A stretch of 64,000 bases of DNA from contig NZ_CADEAR010000001.1 in assembly GCF_902825325.1 (NCBI RefSeq), forward strand, positions 372,001-436,000, in the 5' to 3' direction. Below are positions 44,231 through 53,838 of the stretch, in pieces. Source of the stretch: Brucella tritici (GTDB lineage Bacteria > Pseudomonadota > Alphaproteobacteria > Rhizobiales > Rhizobiaceae). Position 1 is the first letter of the stretch, and each line of letters begins with the position of its first letter. A program made the translations under genes and the position numbers. The notes below the pieces were generated by a model. It was not told the DNA's origin and did no database searches. It was given only the letters and a program-made list of their open reading frames with translations.

Positions 44231-45034
44231 CTATGACTCGACGGTGAGCCGCCGCATGGCGGCAGCCGTTTCCTCATTGGCAGGGAAGAAGGTTTCGATC
44301 ACCACTTCCGACAGCGTGATATCGACGGCGGTGCCGAATACCGTCGTCGCGCTCAAAAACTCCAGCGGGCCTTCGCGGCTATCAATCCTGAGCGGAATGG
44401 CGACCGGATTATCGGTGACAGTTCCCCCGCCCGAAGAGGCCGCGCGCGGAGGGACCGGATAAGATTTCAACTCATCGAGAAGTGCTGCCAGCCGCGGATC
44501 GGCGGAGTTGTCCGCATCGCGGGCAAGGCGCGCAAGAATATGGCTGCGCCATTGCCGGAAATTCAGGATGCGCGGCGCCAGCCCTTCCGGGTGCAGGCTG
44601 AGGCGAAGTGCATTCACCTCCCCCTGCAGAAGATGGTCTGCCACGCCCTCGGTCAGAACACCTACCGCCTTGTTCGCCAAAAGCAGGGTCCAATGCCTGT
44701 CGATAGCAAGGGCGGGATGCGGGTTGTGTCCGTGCAGCAGGGCTTCGATCACGCTTCGCGCAGCGGCAAATTCCGGCGCTTCCAACCCTCGCTCGCCATG
44801 AACCGGGGCATATCCGGCGGCGACCAGCATCCGGTTGCGCTCCCGCAGCGGTACGTTCAGATGCTCGACCAGACGCAGAACCATGTCGCGGCTTGGCGCC
44901 GAACGCCCGGATTCCAGAAAACTCAGATGACGCTGCGAAATCTCGGCCTCCATCGCCAAGGAGAGCTGGCTGAAACGGCGAAGCTGCCGCCATTCCCTGA
45001 GAAGCGACCCGACTGTCTGTTGTGTTTCGGTCAT
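44231..45034 (-). CDS. XRE-family regulator with MmyB-like C-terminal domain
   Basis: 267 aa. N-terminal HTH (LLREWRQLRRFSQLSLAMEA, then EISQRHLSFLESGRSAPS) and a C-terminal PAS-like ligand-binding domain of the MmyB type (NPHPALAIDRHWTLLLANKA near residue 104). These regulators bind small, often lipid-like ligands. It is divergent from the small membrane protein gene at 45211 (176-base spacer) and may regulate it together with the DUF1330 gene. Confidence 0.85.
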   Translation of the reverse strand: MTETQQTVGSLLREWRQLRRFSQLSLAMEAEISQRHLSFLESGRSAPSRDMVLRLVEHLNVPLRERNRMLVAAGYAPVHGERGLEAPEFAAARSVIEALLHGHNPHPALAIDRHWTLLLANKAVGVLTEGVADHLLQGEVNALRLSLHPEGLAPRILNFRQWRSHILARLARDADNSADPRLAALLDELKSYPVPPRAASSGGGTVTDNPVAIPLRIDSREGPLEFLSATTVFGTAVDITLSEVVIETFFPANEETAAAMRRLTVES

Positions 45035-45210
45035 AAGCAGTCCGATCCCTCCGACAATTTTTTCTGCGCGTCACGGCTGGCAGATGCATTCTGGAATGCG
45101 CCGCAAAATTCATAGCAACAATTACCTCTCACGTAATCGACCCCATAACGCAACAGCGCAAATATGCAGCCAGCCCGAAGAACGGGACGCCAAAATGAAA
45201 GGTCGATAGG

Positions 45211-45609
45211 ATGAAAACCGCACAAACCGTATTTGCTCTCAAGCCACTTGTCGCCATCGACGCCATCACCTGCGCCGCGATGGGTGTCGCCCTTGTCGCA
45301 GCCTCAGCACCGATGGGCGAACTGACTGGAATTCCAGCGTCGTTGCTTTACTGGGCAGGCGTACTGCTGCTGCCGACAGCGGCCTTCATGGCCTGGGTAT
45401 CGCAGAGCGCAAGTCCACCGGCATGGGCGGTGAACTTCATCATTCTCGGCAATGGCGCATGGGTAGCAGCCAGCCTTTTCCTGCCTGTTGCGGGGATGAT
45501 TATCCCCAATCTGTTAGGCTGGATCTTTCTCGTTGGTCAGGCGGCGGCAGTGACAGCGCTTACCGGGTTCGAGGTTCGCGCCTCCCGTACGCTTCAAGCT
45601 GCATTCTGA
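45211..45609 (+). CDS. Small membrane protein of unknown function
   Basis: 132 aa with four hydrophobic segments (about residues 12-33, 45-63, 73-90 and 97-118), no recognised domain. The first codon ATG follows GATAGG. It is 17 bases ahead of the DUF1330 gene and divergent from the XRE regulator, which suggests a small regulated unit. I do not recognise the function. Confidence 0.7.
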   Translation: MKTAQTVFALKPLVAIDAITCAAMGVALVAASAPMGELTGIPASLLYWAGVLLLPTAAFMAWVSQSASPPAWAVNFIILGNGAWVAASLFLPVAGMIIPNLLGWIFLVGQAAAVTALTGFEVRASRTLQAAF

Positions 45610-45626
45610 TCGAACGGAGATGCCAA

Positions 45627-45944
45627 ATGACCGCTTATGCAATCGCACAGCTTCGCAATGTCAGGGTCAATCAAGGAATTGTCGATTATCTGAAAGCCAT
45701 CGATGGAACTCTGGCGCCCTTCGACGGACACTTCATCATTCACGGTGGACCGAAGGATGAACTGGAAGGCCTATCGCCGAACGATCTGATCGTCATCGCT
45801 TTTCCAGATCTCACGACGGCGCGCAACTGGTATGCCTCGCCCGCCTATCAGGCGATTATCGAATGCCGCAGGCAAGGATCGGAAGGAGAGGTGTTTCTGA
45901 TCGACGGCGTCGATAAAGATCACCGCGCCGCCGATATTCTATGA
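45627..45944 (+). CDS. DUF1330 domain protein
   Basis: 105 aa ferredoxin-like (dimeric alpha/beta barrel) domain. Visible are VDYLKAIDGTLAPFDGHFII, then LIVIAFPDLTTARNWYASPA and YQAIIECR, a pattern typical of DUF1330. ATG 45627 follows CGGAGA. Function in the family is unknown; related barrels act on small organic substrates. Likely cotranscribed with the upstream membrane protein gene. Confidence 0.83.
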   Translation: MTAYAIAQLRNVRVNQGIVDYLKAIDGTLAPFDGHFIIHGGPKDELEGLSPNDLIVIAFPDLTTARNWYASPAYQAIIECRRQGSEGEVFLIDGVDKDHRAADIL

Positions 45945-45991
45945 CCAAACCAACCCGGCGACGGCATGAAAACCGTCGCCGGATTTTCCGG

Positions 45992-47743
45992 TCAGGCCGA
46001 ATAACGTTTGGTGCCATCCATCCACGTTTCGCTGACCTTGATCTTGCCGATCTTCACATCCGGCGTGGTCGGATCTTCTTCCAGAATGGCGAAGTCAGCG
46101 AACTTTCCGGTTTCCAGCGAGCCGATCTGGTCTTCCATGTGGCACTGCCAGGCCGCATCAATGGTGACGGCGCGCAGCGCTGCATCCACCGGAATGCGCT
46201 CTTCGGGGAAGAACACGTCGCCACCTTCATTCATTACGCGGGTGACGGCATCCTCGACATAACGCAGCGGCTCGATCGGCGTCACGTTCCAGTCGGAATG
46301 GAGGGAGATCTTGAGACCCGCCGCCAGCGCCGACGCACATGGATCATAGAAGCGCGCACGCTCCGGTCCCAGAAGACGGTCGCGGAATGCCTTGCCCCAC
46401 CAGCGCACATGGCCGATCAGGAAAGACGGCGAAACGCCCATATCCTTCATGCGCACCATTTGTTCCGGATGGAAAACGCTGCAATGCTCGATGCGATGAC
46501 GCAGATCGCTGTTCGAGGTCTTTCCGAGCACGGCCTCGTAGGCATCCAGAACCATATCGATTGCCGCATCGCCATTGGCGTGGACGCCAACCTGCCAGCC
46601 GCCTTCATGCGCCCGGCGGATGACATCGGTTACCTGCTCAAGGCTGTAGTTCAACGCGCCACGCGCATCGGTGCCCAGATAATTCTCGCGCTGATAGCCA
46701 GTCTGCGCCTGATTGGACCCGTCTGCCCATGCCTTGATGCCGTCGACGCGGAAAAGGTCGTTACCGCGACCGGGCTTGATTCCTTCCTTCTCCCATTCAT
46801 CCATGATCGTTGACACAAGCATGCCGCGATAACGCACCGGGGCCTTGCCTTCGCCCAGAACCGCATCGAGGATTTTCAGGTCCTGCGCACCAGCCATGAT
46901 GCCGATGCCGCAATCGTGCAGCATGGTACAGCCGACAGAACTTGCGTGATCCAGAAAACGCTGGACGCGCCCCATCATATCCGCCGCCGTCGGAGACGGC
47001 ATGGCGCCAAGGAATTCCTGCTGCGCCGCCATTTCCTCCAGACGCCCGGTCAGGTTGCCATTCGCATCCTTCACAAAGCGCGCGCCGGATGGATCAGGTG
47101 TCTCGCGGGTGATGCCAGCGGCCTTGAAGGCCGCACTGTTGGCATAGGCAATATGGCCGTTGCTTTCCTGCATGAAGAACGGATTGTTGGGCGCAAGCGC
47201 ATCCAGTTCGGCAATGGTCGGGATTTTGGCATCGCGGGTGATGCTGGCATCGAACTGCTGCGCGCGCACCCATTCACCCGGCTTGGCATCCGCCACGTCT
47301 TTCTGCAACTTCGACCAGACGGTCGCGTAATCCGGTGTCGTGATCGGGCTGACATCGATCCAGTCCTCGAAGGCCGTGAACACGAAATGCATATGCGGAT
47401 CGATCAAGCCCGGCATCAGGGTCCGGCCCTGAAGATCCACCACCTGCGCGCCGGAACTGACGGCCGACTGAACATCATCCAGCTTGCCGACCGCCAATAT
47501 CTTGTTACCCCGAGTGGCAATCGCTTCGGCACGCGGTGCCTTGTCGTTCATGGTCAGGATCGTCCCGCCCTTGAAGATGATATCAACTGCGGGTGCTGCA
47601 GCCTGCTGCGCAAAGGCCATACCCGGCGACGAACAGGCAAAGGCCGAAGTCGCGGCGGCAGCGCCGAGATATTTGAGAAAATCACGCCTGGAGGCTGTAG
47701 ACCGCAGGAACGCCACCATACCAGGATTACAGGCTATACACAT
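45992..47743 (-). CDS. Tat-exported amidohydrolase (YtcJ-like, amidohydrolase family 3)
   Basis: 583 aa. The N-terminus has a twin-arginine signal SRRDFLKYLG near residues 18-27 followed by a hydrophobic alanine-rich stretch, predicting export in folded form. The metallohydrolase domain shows GLIDPHMHF near residue 117 (HxH metal site), VGVHANGDAAI near 386, the RIEHCSVFHPEQ segment near 421 and SLHSDWNVTP near 483. ATG 47743 with AAGGA 8 bases upstream is preferred to 47788. It probably hydrolyses an amide or related bond in the periplasm; substrate unknown. The upstream 265 bases hold no gene. Confidence 0.82.
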   Translation of the reverse strand: MCIACNPGMVAFLRSTASRRDFLKYLGAAAATSAFACSSPGMAFAQQAAAPAVDIIFKGGTILTMNDKAPRAEAIATRGNKILAVGKLDDVQSAVSSGAQVVDLQGRTLMPGLIDPHMHFVFTAFEDWIDVSPITTPDYATVWSKLQKDVADAKPGEWVRAQQFDASITRDAKIPTIAELDALAPNNPFFMQESNGHIAYANSAAFKAAGITRETPDPSGARFVKDANGNLTGRLEEMAAQQEFLGAMPSPTAADMMGRVQRFLDHASSVGCTMLHDCGIGIMAGAQDLKILDAVLGEGKAPVRYRGMLVSTIMDEWEKEGIKPGRGNDLFRVDGIKAWADGSNQAQTGYQRENYLGTDARGALNYSLEQVTDVIRRAHEGGWQVGVHANGDAAIDMVLDAYEAVLGKTSNSDLRHRIEHCSVFHPEQMVRMKDMGVSPSFLIGHVRWWGKAFRDRLLGPERARFYDPCASALAAGLKISLHSDWNVTPIEPLRYVEDAVTRVMNEGGDVFFPEERIPVDAALRAVTIDAAWQCHMEDQIGSLETGKFADFAILEEDPTTPDVKIGKIKVSETWMDGTKRYSA

Positions 47744-48008
47744 CCGAATATCCTTCTTTACCGCCGCAGCGAAAAGATCATCGTTCAAACGACAACTAAT
47801 TTTCTGATCGTCACGATAATGATGCAGTATTACAATTTATTAAACAGAAATTATTCTTCCATTGATTAGGATTTGCTAAAATAAATATTACCAACAAAGA
47901 AAAACCACTGACGATAAACATAAACCTGGATATATGTTTTGACGCACGAAACAATCCGACGAAGATCGACGGATTTCATAGAAATGCCCGCAATTTCCTG
48001 ATGCATTG
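47744..48008. other. A/T-rich spacer without genes
   Basis: 265 bases, unusually A/T-rich from about 47800 to 47930 compared with the surrounding DNA. It likely contains the promoter of the amidohydrolase gene. TTAAACAGAAATTATTC and TAAAATAAATATTACC illustrate the composition. No coding region is supportable. Confidence 0.5.
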
Positions 48009-48410
48009 TCAGCCGCGTTTGGCTTTTTTCCGCGTCTGCTTCGCTTCGTTATGCGCTATGGCGGCATGAACGAGCGCGATGAAGGCATCCTCGTTGACCT
48101 CTTCACCCTCACTTATATCCAGCGCGCGGCGCGTATTGCCTTCAAGACTGGAATTAAAGATGCGCGCCGGATCATCCAGCGCTGCGCCATTGGCAAAGGT
48201 CAGCTTCACGACCTTCTTGTAGGTCTCGCCGGTGCAGATGATGCCGTCATGCGACCAAACCGGAACGCCGCGCCATTTCCATTCCTCGATCACGGCCGGA
48301 TCGGCCTTCTTTATCAGCGCACGCATTCTGGCAAGTGTCTCGCCGCGCCAGTCGCCGAGTTCGGCAATCCGCCCATCAATCAGCTTTGAAGCCTCATTAT
48401 CGTCTGCCAT
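48009..48410 (-). CDS. DUF1801 domain protein
   Basis: 133 aa YdhG-like protein. Seen are the WRGETLARMRALIKKADPAV segment near residue 21, the EEWKWRGVPVWSHDGIIC core near residue 42, YKKVVKLTF near residue 64 and a lysine-rich C-terminus (KQTRKKAKRG). The family is also linked to a frataxin-like fold. Function is unknown. It is separated from a second DUF1801 gene by 42 bases that contain a mini repeat. Confidence 0.8.
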   Translation of the reverse strand: MADDNEASKLIDGRIAELGDWRGETLARMRALIKKADPAVIEEWKWRGVPVWSHDGIICTGETYKKVVKLTFANGAALDDPARIFNSSLEGNTRRALDISEGEEVNEDAFIALVHAAIAHNEAKQTRKKAKRG

Positions 48411-48425
48411 GAAATCCCTCCTCCC

Positions 48426-48450
48426 AGAGCACGTTTCGATCTGCGCTCTA
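48426..48450. repeat. Mini mosaic repeat
   Basis: Only the outer modules of the repeat remain: AGAGCACGTTTCGATCTG followed by CGCTCTA, as if the middle had been deleted. It lies between two minus-strand DUF1801 genes. Confidence 0.6.
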
Positions 48451-48452
48451 AC

Positions 48453-48875
48453 CTACATTTTCTCGCCCGGCAGCTGGCTTGCTTGCCTGATCCAGTCTGC
48501 GAGCTGCGCTTCATCCACATCGTCCTGCTCGTGAATATGGAAGTAGCGCGTATCCTGGCTCTTGGATTCGACCGGCGGCATCGGCTTCAGCTTTGCGCCG
48601 CGAAAGAACGCCACTTTTATATATTTGTCGAAACAATGATAGCTGAGGAACCAGCCCTCTCCCTTCATGCCATAGAAGGGCGAATTCCATTTGACCGCCT
48701 TGTGCACATCGGGAACGGTTCGCACGACAAGAGCATCGAGGCGGCGACCTGCTTCGCTTTTCCATCCCGGCATGGCGGCAATATAGGCCTGAACCGGCGT
48801 ATCCCCTTCACCTTTTGCAATCTGGGGATTGCCGCCCGACAAAAGCACCGGACCGTCAGGTTTTTTATCGGTCAT
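48453..48875 (-). CDS. DUF1801 domain protein
   Basis: 140 aa from ATG 48875, preceded by GGAGG. Seen are the VKWNSPFYGMKGEGWFLSYH core near residue 60 and YIKVAFFRGAKLKP near residue 84. It diverges from its downstream neighbour in sequence but has the same fold signature, so the pair is probably an old duplication or two independently acquired members. A longer frame up to 48977 is rejected because it places the ribosome site inside the gene. Function unknown. Confidence 0.8.
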   Translation of the reverse strand: MTDKKPDGPVLLSGGNPQIAKGEGDTPVQAYIAAMPGWKSEAGRRLDALVVRTVPDVHKAVKWNSPFYGMKGEGWFLSYHCFDKYIKVAFFRGAKLKPMPPVESKSQDTRYFHIHEQDDVDEAQLADWIRQASQLPGEKM

Positions 48876-49031
48876 CACGTTTCCTCCACTGATCACCTTC
48901 CGCCGGGGCCCCTCGTCGAGGTGACCATAACATCTCAACTGGTTTGCGACCAAGCTTTGGATGACAGGAAAGAACAACTCCCGTTTCGGCCACGCCTCGT
49001 GTAAGCAAAGCTGACCACATCAAACAAGCAG

Positions 49032-50363
49032 ATGGCGATGAGACGATTTTTCAACCCTGCGGTACTCGGAACTGCTCTGGCATTTCTATCCCTGAGCCAG
49101 ATGAATCTTGCGCATGCGGAAGAAAATCTGCCTCGCCTCCTGCCAGAACCCGGCGTGAGCGCGCATATCGAGAGACACAAAGAGGGTTATGTTCTGATCC
49201 AGCCCGATGGATCGAATCTCGTTTTGCTGGATTCCGACTGGCTCACCGGGTTGGACGGACCGGTTGGCTTCGAAATCGCCGATTATAATTTCGATGGATA
49301 CAGCGATTTCGCCTTAAGTGCCCGTGAAGCGGGAAGCCTTGATGTCGGCGTTGCCGTTTATCTCTACAATCCGAAGGTCAAAGCCTTTTCTCTCCTGATA
49401 ATCGAGGACGAACTTAGCGGGAAACTGAACTGCGGCGAGCTATGGAATGTCGAGCGCATCCCGGAGCGAAAGCTCATCAAAAGCAGTTGCAGTCTGGACG
49501 GGCATTATAGCCGGGTAGACATCCTGTCGATCGATCACGACCAGCCGGCGCGGCTTGTGGAACAGTCGCGCCCGGAAGAGCAGATGTCCGGCTGGCCCTA
49601 CCTGATAAAACCCATGCGCATGGTGATCTATGACCCGCGGGGAAACAGCATTCTCGAAACCCCCATAGCCCCGGATGAAACGGAACAAGGCTGGGAAGTT
49701 CCTATTGAAAAGCTGACCCTATACAGCAATCCTGACCAGCAAAGCGCCACAAACGTCTATCTGGGCAAGGACGACAAGGTGCGCAAGCTTGCCTATGCCG
49801 GTGATGACTGGATGAAGATCGCCTATCAGGGCAAAGCCGGACCGCTGGAGGGCTGGATATCCCTGAAAGAAGCCTATGATCTTGCGATATGGCAGGTCGA
49901 AAACGGACAAAAGCCGCAATCCTTGCAGCTCGGCCTCGCGGATTACAGCGGTGTCGACAAGGATCAGGATTACTACAAACACCTGTTCACACTGACGTTG
50001 GCCAATGAAAGTCGCGAAGCCATTGAACTCAACTACGGTGAATTGCACCTGATTTTCACATCTGTGGACGGCCGGCAGACCACACACAAGCTCTATGACC
50101 TCTTCAACAAGACGCTTGAACCGGGAATGAGCGAAACGCTCGACGACAACCCCGTGCAAAAGCGAGGCGGACAGTATGTGATTTATCACCCGGTCAACGA
50201 TGAAGACGCCTATTCGTCATTCTTCCCCGAAGGACTGGCGGTCGGGAAATACAAGATCCGCCCCGTTGTGACTGGCCCCAACCTCAAGACCCCCATTTAC
50301 GGTCCCGACGAAATCGAGATGGATTACCCGCCCAAGCTACCGGACAGCCTGATCGAGCCGTGA
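49032..50363 (+). CDS. Secreted protein of unknown function with XAC2610-like and SH3-like regions
   Basis: 443 aa. A signal peptide spans residues 1-29 (MRRFFNPAVLGTALAFLSLS...AHA|EE). The next part contains FEIADYNFDGYSDFALS near residue 78, an EF-hand-like FG-GAP/XAC2610-type calcium loop (DYNFDGYSD), and near residue 240-275 an SH3-like stretch (VRKLAYAGDDWMKIAYQGKA, GPLEGWISL). No catalytic residues recognised. Its 3' end overlaps the convergent GGDEF-EAL gene by 27 bases. Predicted periplasmic or extracellular; role unknown. Confidence 0.7.
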   Translation: MAMRRFFNPAVLGTALAFLSLSQMNLAHAEENLPRLLPEPGVSAHIERHKEGYVLIQPDGSNLVLLDSDWLTGLDGPVGFEIADYNFDGYSDFALSAREAGSLDVGVAVYLYNPKVKAFSLLIIEDELSGKLNCGELWNVERIPERKLIKSSCSLDGHYSRVDILSIDHDQPARLVEQSRPEEQMSGWPYLIKPMRMVIYDPRGNSILETPIAPDETEQGWEVPIEKLTLYSNPDQQSATNVYLGKDDKVRKLAYAGDDWMKIAYQGKAGPLEGWISLKEAYDLAIWQVENGQKPQSLQLGLADYSGVDKDQDYYKHLFTLTLANESREAIELNYGELHLIFTSVDGRQTTHKLYDLFNKTLEPGMSETLDDNPVQKRGGQYVIYHPVNDEDAYSSFFPEGLAVGKYKIRPVVTGPNLKTPIYGPDEIEMDYPPKLPDSLIEP

Positions 50364-52307
50364 GCCGGCACTTGATCGCGCAAGAGCATCCAGTGCCATA
50401 CTCATCGGCAGAGCGGGCGCAAACAGGAAGCCCTGCCCGCTGTTGCAGCCGAGTTTACACAGCATATCGCGGTCTTCCTCCGTCTCGATCCCCTCGGCAG
50501 TAACCTTGATGCCAAGAGCATCGCCAAGCTCGACCATGGCCCGCACGATATGCTGGTCGCCCTCGGATTCGGCGATACCACGCACAAAAACCTTGTCGAT
50601 CTTGATCTTGGTGACGAGGCCTTTCTTCAAAGAAGCAAAAGTGGCGAAACCGGTGCCGAAATCGTCAAGCGCGATAGAAATCCCGGCATCCGACAACGCG
50701 CCCAGACTGTCATTCATCCCACGCTGATCGAACGGTGCCTCCTCCGTAATTTCGATCTCCAGCATGGATATCGGCAGATCGCGTTTTTCCATCTGGGACA
50801 GGATTTCATGCGGGATGCGCCCTCCCGCCAGTTCGCGAGGCGAGAGATTCATGGCGACCGTCAGATCGCTGCGTCCACCTTCGGTGAGCTTGTCGATCAT
50901 CTCGCAGCAATTGAAAAACACATTATGTGTGAGCTGGCGAACCACTCCCACTTCGCAGGCAACGTCTATGATTTCCGGCGGAGCGATTGTGCCATGCTGC
51001 GAATGATCCCAGCGAAGCAGCGCTTCAAACCCGATCATCCGCCCGCTGGAAAGCTCGACCACCGGCTGGAAGTAGGTTTGGATCTGCCCGGTTTCGATTG
51101 CGATGCGCAGATCACGCTCGATGCTCTGCTTGCGCTCCCACTCATGCTGAAGGCGTTTCTCGAAAAAGTAATATTCATTGCGGCCACGCTTTTTGGCGGC
51201 ATAAAGGGCGAAATCAGCCTGCAGCAGCATGTCCACGGGATCGAGACGTTCAAGTCGGCAGATACCGACACAGGCACCAATCTCGACCGACAAAATGCCC
51301 TGATAATGCGCCGTCAAACTGCCGATAATGCGCGCGGCCACCAGTCCCGCCTCTATCTTCGCCGTCGGTTCTGGATAAAGAAGCACGAATTCATCGCCGC
51401 CAATGCGCGCCAGAACGGATCGTTCCGGTGAAACCTGGCGGATGCGTTGCGCAATGGCGACCAGGAGATCGTCACCCATTTTGTGGCCGTAGGTATCGTT
51501 GACGGATTTGAACCCGTCGAGATCGATCAGCATGACAATGAACGGACCGTCCTTCACCGGAAACAAACGGATGGATGTTTCCAAACCACGCCGGTTGAAG
51601 AGCCCGGTCAACGGGTCTTCCTGCGACTTGAGCGCCATTTCGTCAGCTGTCTGTTTGGCTTCGTGCTTCAGTCTGCTCGTTTCTATGAACCTGCGCTGCC
51701 CGAGCAGCGCGCCGCGCGTAAGCCCGCACCAGAACAGAACGACGGCGACAGCAATCACGCCATATTGCAGGTCGGCCTGCAGAGCCAAGCACACCACAGT
51801 CACAACGAGCGGCGGCGTTATGAAATTGATGGCAACGGACGCATAGGATGAACCATAGGTAACTGCGCCCGCGCAGATACCGGCCAGAATGACCAGATAC
51901 ACTGATGACTGCGGATCAGAAAACCCATGGGAAAGAATTGCGACACCGGCCCAGACGAAACCGGCCATGGCACCAAGCAGTTGAAACCGGGTAAGCTGGC
52001 GCTGCAGAACCGCGATATTCTCAACTGGCGCAGCCGGGCTCCTATAATAGGCTATGGCATCGATGAAGCGCAGGGTATTGATGATATTGACCAGCGCGAA
52101 CCAGATAATGGGCATCCAGAAATGCCCCGCAGCAATCTGGACAAGCAAAATGAGCGCGGACAAAATCGTGCTGATGGGCATCGAGAAGCGCGCACCGTCG
52201 CAAATCTCCCTGAGCTGGTCCGTAAGTATCTTGTCGGCTATCGGACTTTCCTGCCTGCCATAGGCAGACCTGACCAGTTGAAGCCAATATGCAGTTCTCG
52301 ACCCCAT
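50337..52307 (-). CDS. Membrane-anchored GGDEF-EAL protein (cyclic di-GMP turnover)
   Basis: 656 aa. The N-terminal 200 residues hold about six transmembrane segments. A GGDEF domain follows with an intact RIGGDEFVLL at residues 301-310 and the DPLTGLFNRRGL segment near 231-242. An EAL domain comes last with GFEALLRW near 423-430, EIEITEEA near 520 and DDFGTGFATF near 551. Both active-site signatures look intact, so it could make and hydrolyse c-di-GMP, a signal that controls exopolysaccharide in many bacteria. Whether it acts on this polysaccharide locus is not shown. Confidence 0.9.
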   Translation of the reverse strand: MGSRTAYWLQLVRSAYGRQESPIADKILTDQLREICDGARFSMPISTILSALILLVQIAAGHFWMPIIWFALVNIINTLRFIDAIAYYRSPAAPVENIAVLQRQLTRFQLLGAMAGFVWAGVAILSHGFSDPQSSVYLVILAGICAGAVTYGSSYASVAINFITPPLVVTVVCLALQADLQYGVIAVAVVLFWCGLTRGALLGQRRFIETSRLKHEAKQTADEMALKSQEDPLTGLFNRRGLETSIRLFPVKDGPFIVMLIDLDGFKSVNDTYGHKMGDDLLVAIAQRIRQVSPERSVLARIGGDEFVLLYPEPTAKIEAGLVAARIIGSLTAHYQGILSVEIGACVGICRLERLDPVDMLLQADFALYAAKKRGRNEYYFFEKRLQHEWERKQSIERDLRIAIETGQIQTYFQPVVELSSGRMIGFEALLRWDHSQHGTIAPPEIIDVACEVGVVRQLTHNVFFNCCEMIDKLTEGGRSDLTVAMNLSPRELAGGRIPHEILSQMEKRDLPISMLEIEITEEAPFDQRGMNDSLGALSDAGISIALDDFGTGFATFASLKKGLVTKIKIDKVFVRGIAESEGDQHIVRAMVELGDALGIKVTAEGIETEEDRDMLCKLGCNSGQGFLFAPALPMSMALDALARSSAGSRLDQAVR

Positions 52308-52548
52308 TTAAACGCCACCACTGGCCAGAGCATGTTCAGCTTTTCCCGATCAGGACGCCCCCCTGTTCCCGATCGAAAAGGAATGACAGCAAACCTGCCC
52401 CCAACTGACAAGTATAACATGCATGCAATCTAAAATGCCAATGGTACGGCAGTTCAATCAAGACGATTACTTCGGCGGATAAGGCATACCATCGACATGC
52501 CGCCGGAGACACGCGCTCAACAATAGTTATGGATGGACTATCCGCAAA

Positions 52549-53838
52549 CTACTCGGTCGGCTGCTCTTCCGCCGTCAGCAGCAGCTTGTCGATGCGGCGC
52601 CCGTCGAGATCGACAATTTCGAACACCCATCCGTGCTTGACGAAGGTTTCGCCTACATCCGGCAGATGCTTCATTTCCTCCAGCGCCAGCCCGGCGACGG
52701 TGTTGTATTCCGCGTCGTCGTCAATCGGGAACCGCAGAAACTCGGAGAACTCGTCAATCGGCATCCAGCCCGAGACCAGGTAAGAGCCATCCGCCCGGCG
52801 TACAATCGCCTTCTCCTCGACATGATCCTCCTGCATGGCGCCGATGATCGCTTCCATCACATCGCCCGCAGTGATCACACCTTCGAAATGGCCATATTCG
52901 TCGTAGACGAGCACCATATGGGTCGGCGTGCCACGGATAGCTTCCACCACGTCCAGCGCATCGGAAAAATCCGAAACGACCGGAACGTCCCGGATAATCT
53001 CGCGCAGATTGACGCTACCTTTGGAGGAGAGCTGATTGAAGAAGTCGCGGACTTGCAGAACGCCGATCACTTCGTCGGAATCCTCGCCGCGCACCGGAAG
53101 CCGCGACCGGCTTGTATTTTGTAGCTGCTCGCGGATTTCGTCGAAGCTGTCGTCTATATCGACCATATCGACATCCATGCGCGGCGTCATCAACCCGCGC
53201 GCCGTCCGGTCGGCCAGGCGCATAACGCCTGCAATCATGCGGGATTCCTCCGTCTCGATCACGCCTGCACTATGCGCTTCAGCGAGGACGGACTTGATTT
53301 CTTCATCGGTCACGCCGTCGCTCGACTTGCCCGACTGACCGAGCAGTTTCAGCACCAGACAGCCCGATGTATCGAGAAGCCAGACCAGAGGTGCCGCCAG
53401 CCTGGACAAGAGCGTCATCGTCGGCGCGACACGGCTTGCAACCGCTTCCGGTTCACGCAGCGCGATCTGCTTCGGCACCAGTTCGCCGACGATCAGCGAC
53501 AGATAGGTGATGAGCACGACAACGGAACCGACGCCAAGCGCATCGGCAAGAGCTGGCGATAAACCTTGTCCCAGAAGCCAGCCCGACAGACGCGCACCCA
53601 GTGTTGCGCCCGAAAACGCACCTGACAGGATGCCGACAAGGGTGATGCCAATCTGGACGGTGGACAGGAAACGACCGGGATTATCTGCAAGCTCGATGGC
53701 CATGCGGGCGCCGCGGCTGCCCTTGTCGGCCATTACCCTCAGTCGTGCCGGGCGGGAGGAAACCACTGCGAGTTCCGACATGGCGAGAACGCCATTGAGG
53801 ATCGTCAACAGCACGACCGTAATTATTTCAAAGTACAA
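52549..53838 (-). CDS. CNNM/CorC-type membrane protein with CBS pair (hemolysin-family)
   Basis: 429 aa. An N-terminal DUF21 domain has four transmembrane segments (to about residue 185) with VGELVPKQIALREPEAVA near residue 117. A CBS pair runs over residues 200-330 (GLMTPRMDVDMVDIDDSFD and MVLVYDEYGHFEGVITAGD). A C-terminal CorC_HlyC domain follows (LVSGWMPIDEFSEFL near residue 350). Members are metal/cation efflux or transport regulators; hemolysin is a historical name. TTG 53838 is the start, supported by GAGGGG five bases upstream. Confidence 0.87.
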   Translation of the reverse strand: MYFEIITVVLLTILNGVLAMSELAVVSSRPARLRVMADKGSRGARMAIELADNPGRFLSTVQIGITLVGILSGAFSGATLGARLSGWLLGQGLSPALADALGVGSVVVLITYLSLIVGELVPKQIALREPEAVASRVAPTMTLLSRLAAPLVWLLDTSGCLVLKLLGQSGKSSDGVTDEEIKSVLAEAHSAGVIETEESRMIAGVMRLADRTARGLMTPRMDVDMVDIDDSFDEIREQLQNTSRSRLPVRGEDSDEVIGVLQVRDFFNQLSSKGSVNLREIIRDVPVVSDFSDALDVVEAIRGTPTHMVLVYDEYGHFEGVITAGDVMEAIIGAMQEDHVEEKAIVRRADGSYLVSGWMPIDEFSEFLRFPIDDDAEYNTVAGLALEEMKHLPDVGETFVKHGWVFEIVDLDGRRIDKLLLTAEEQPTE

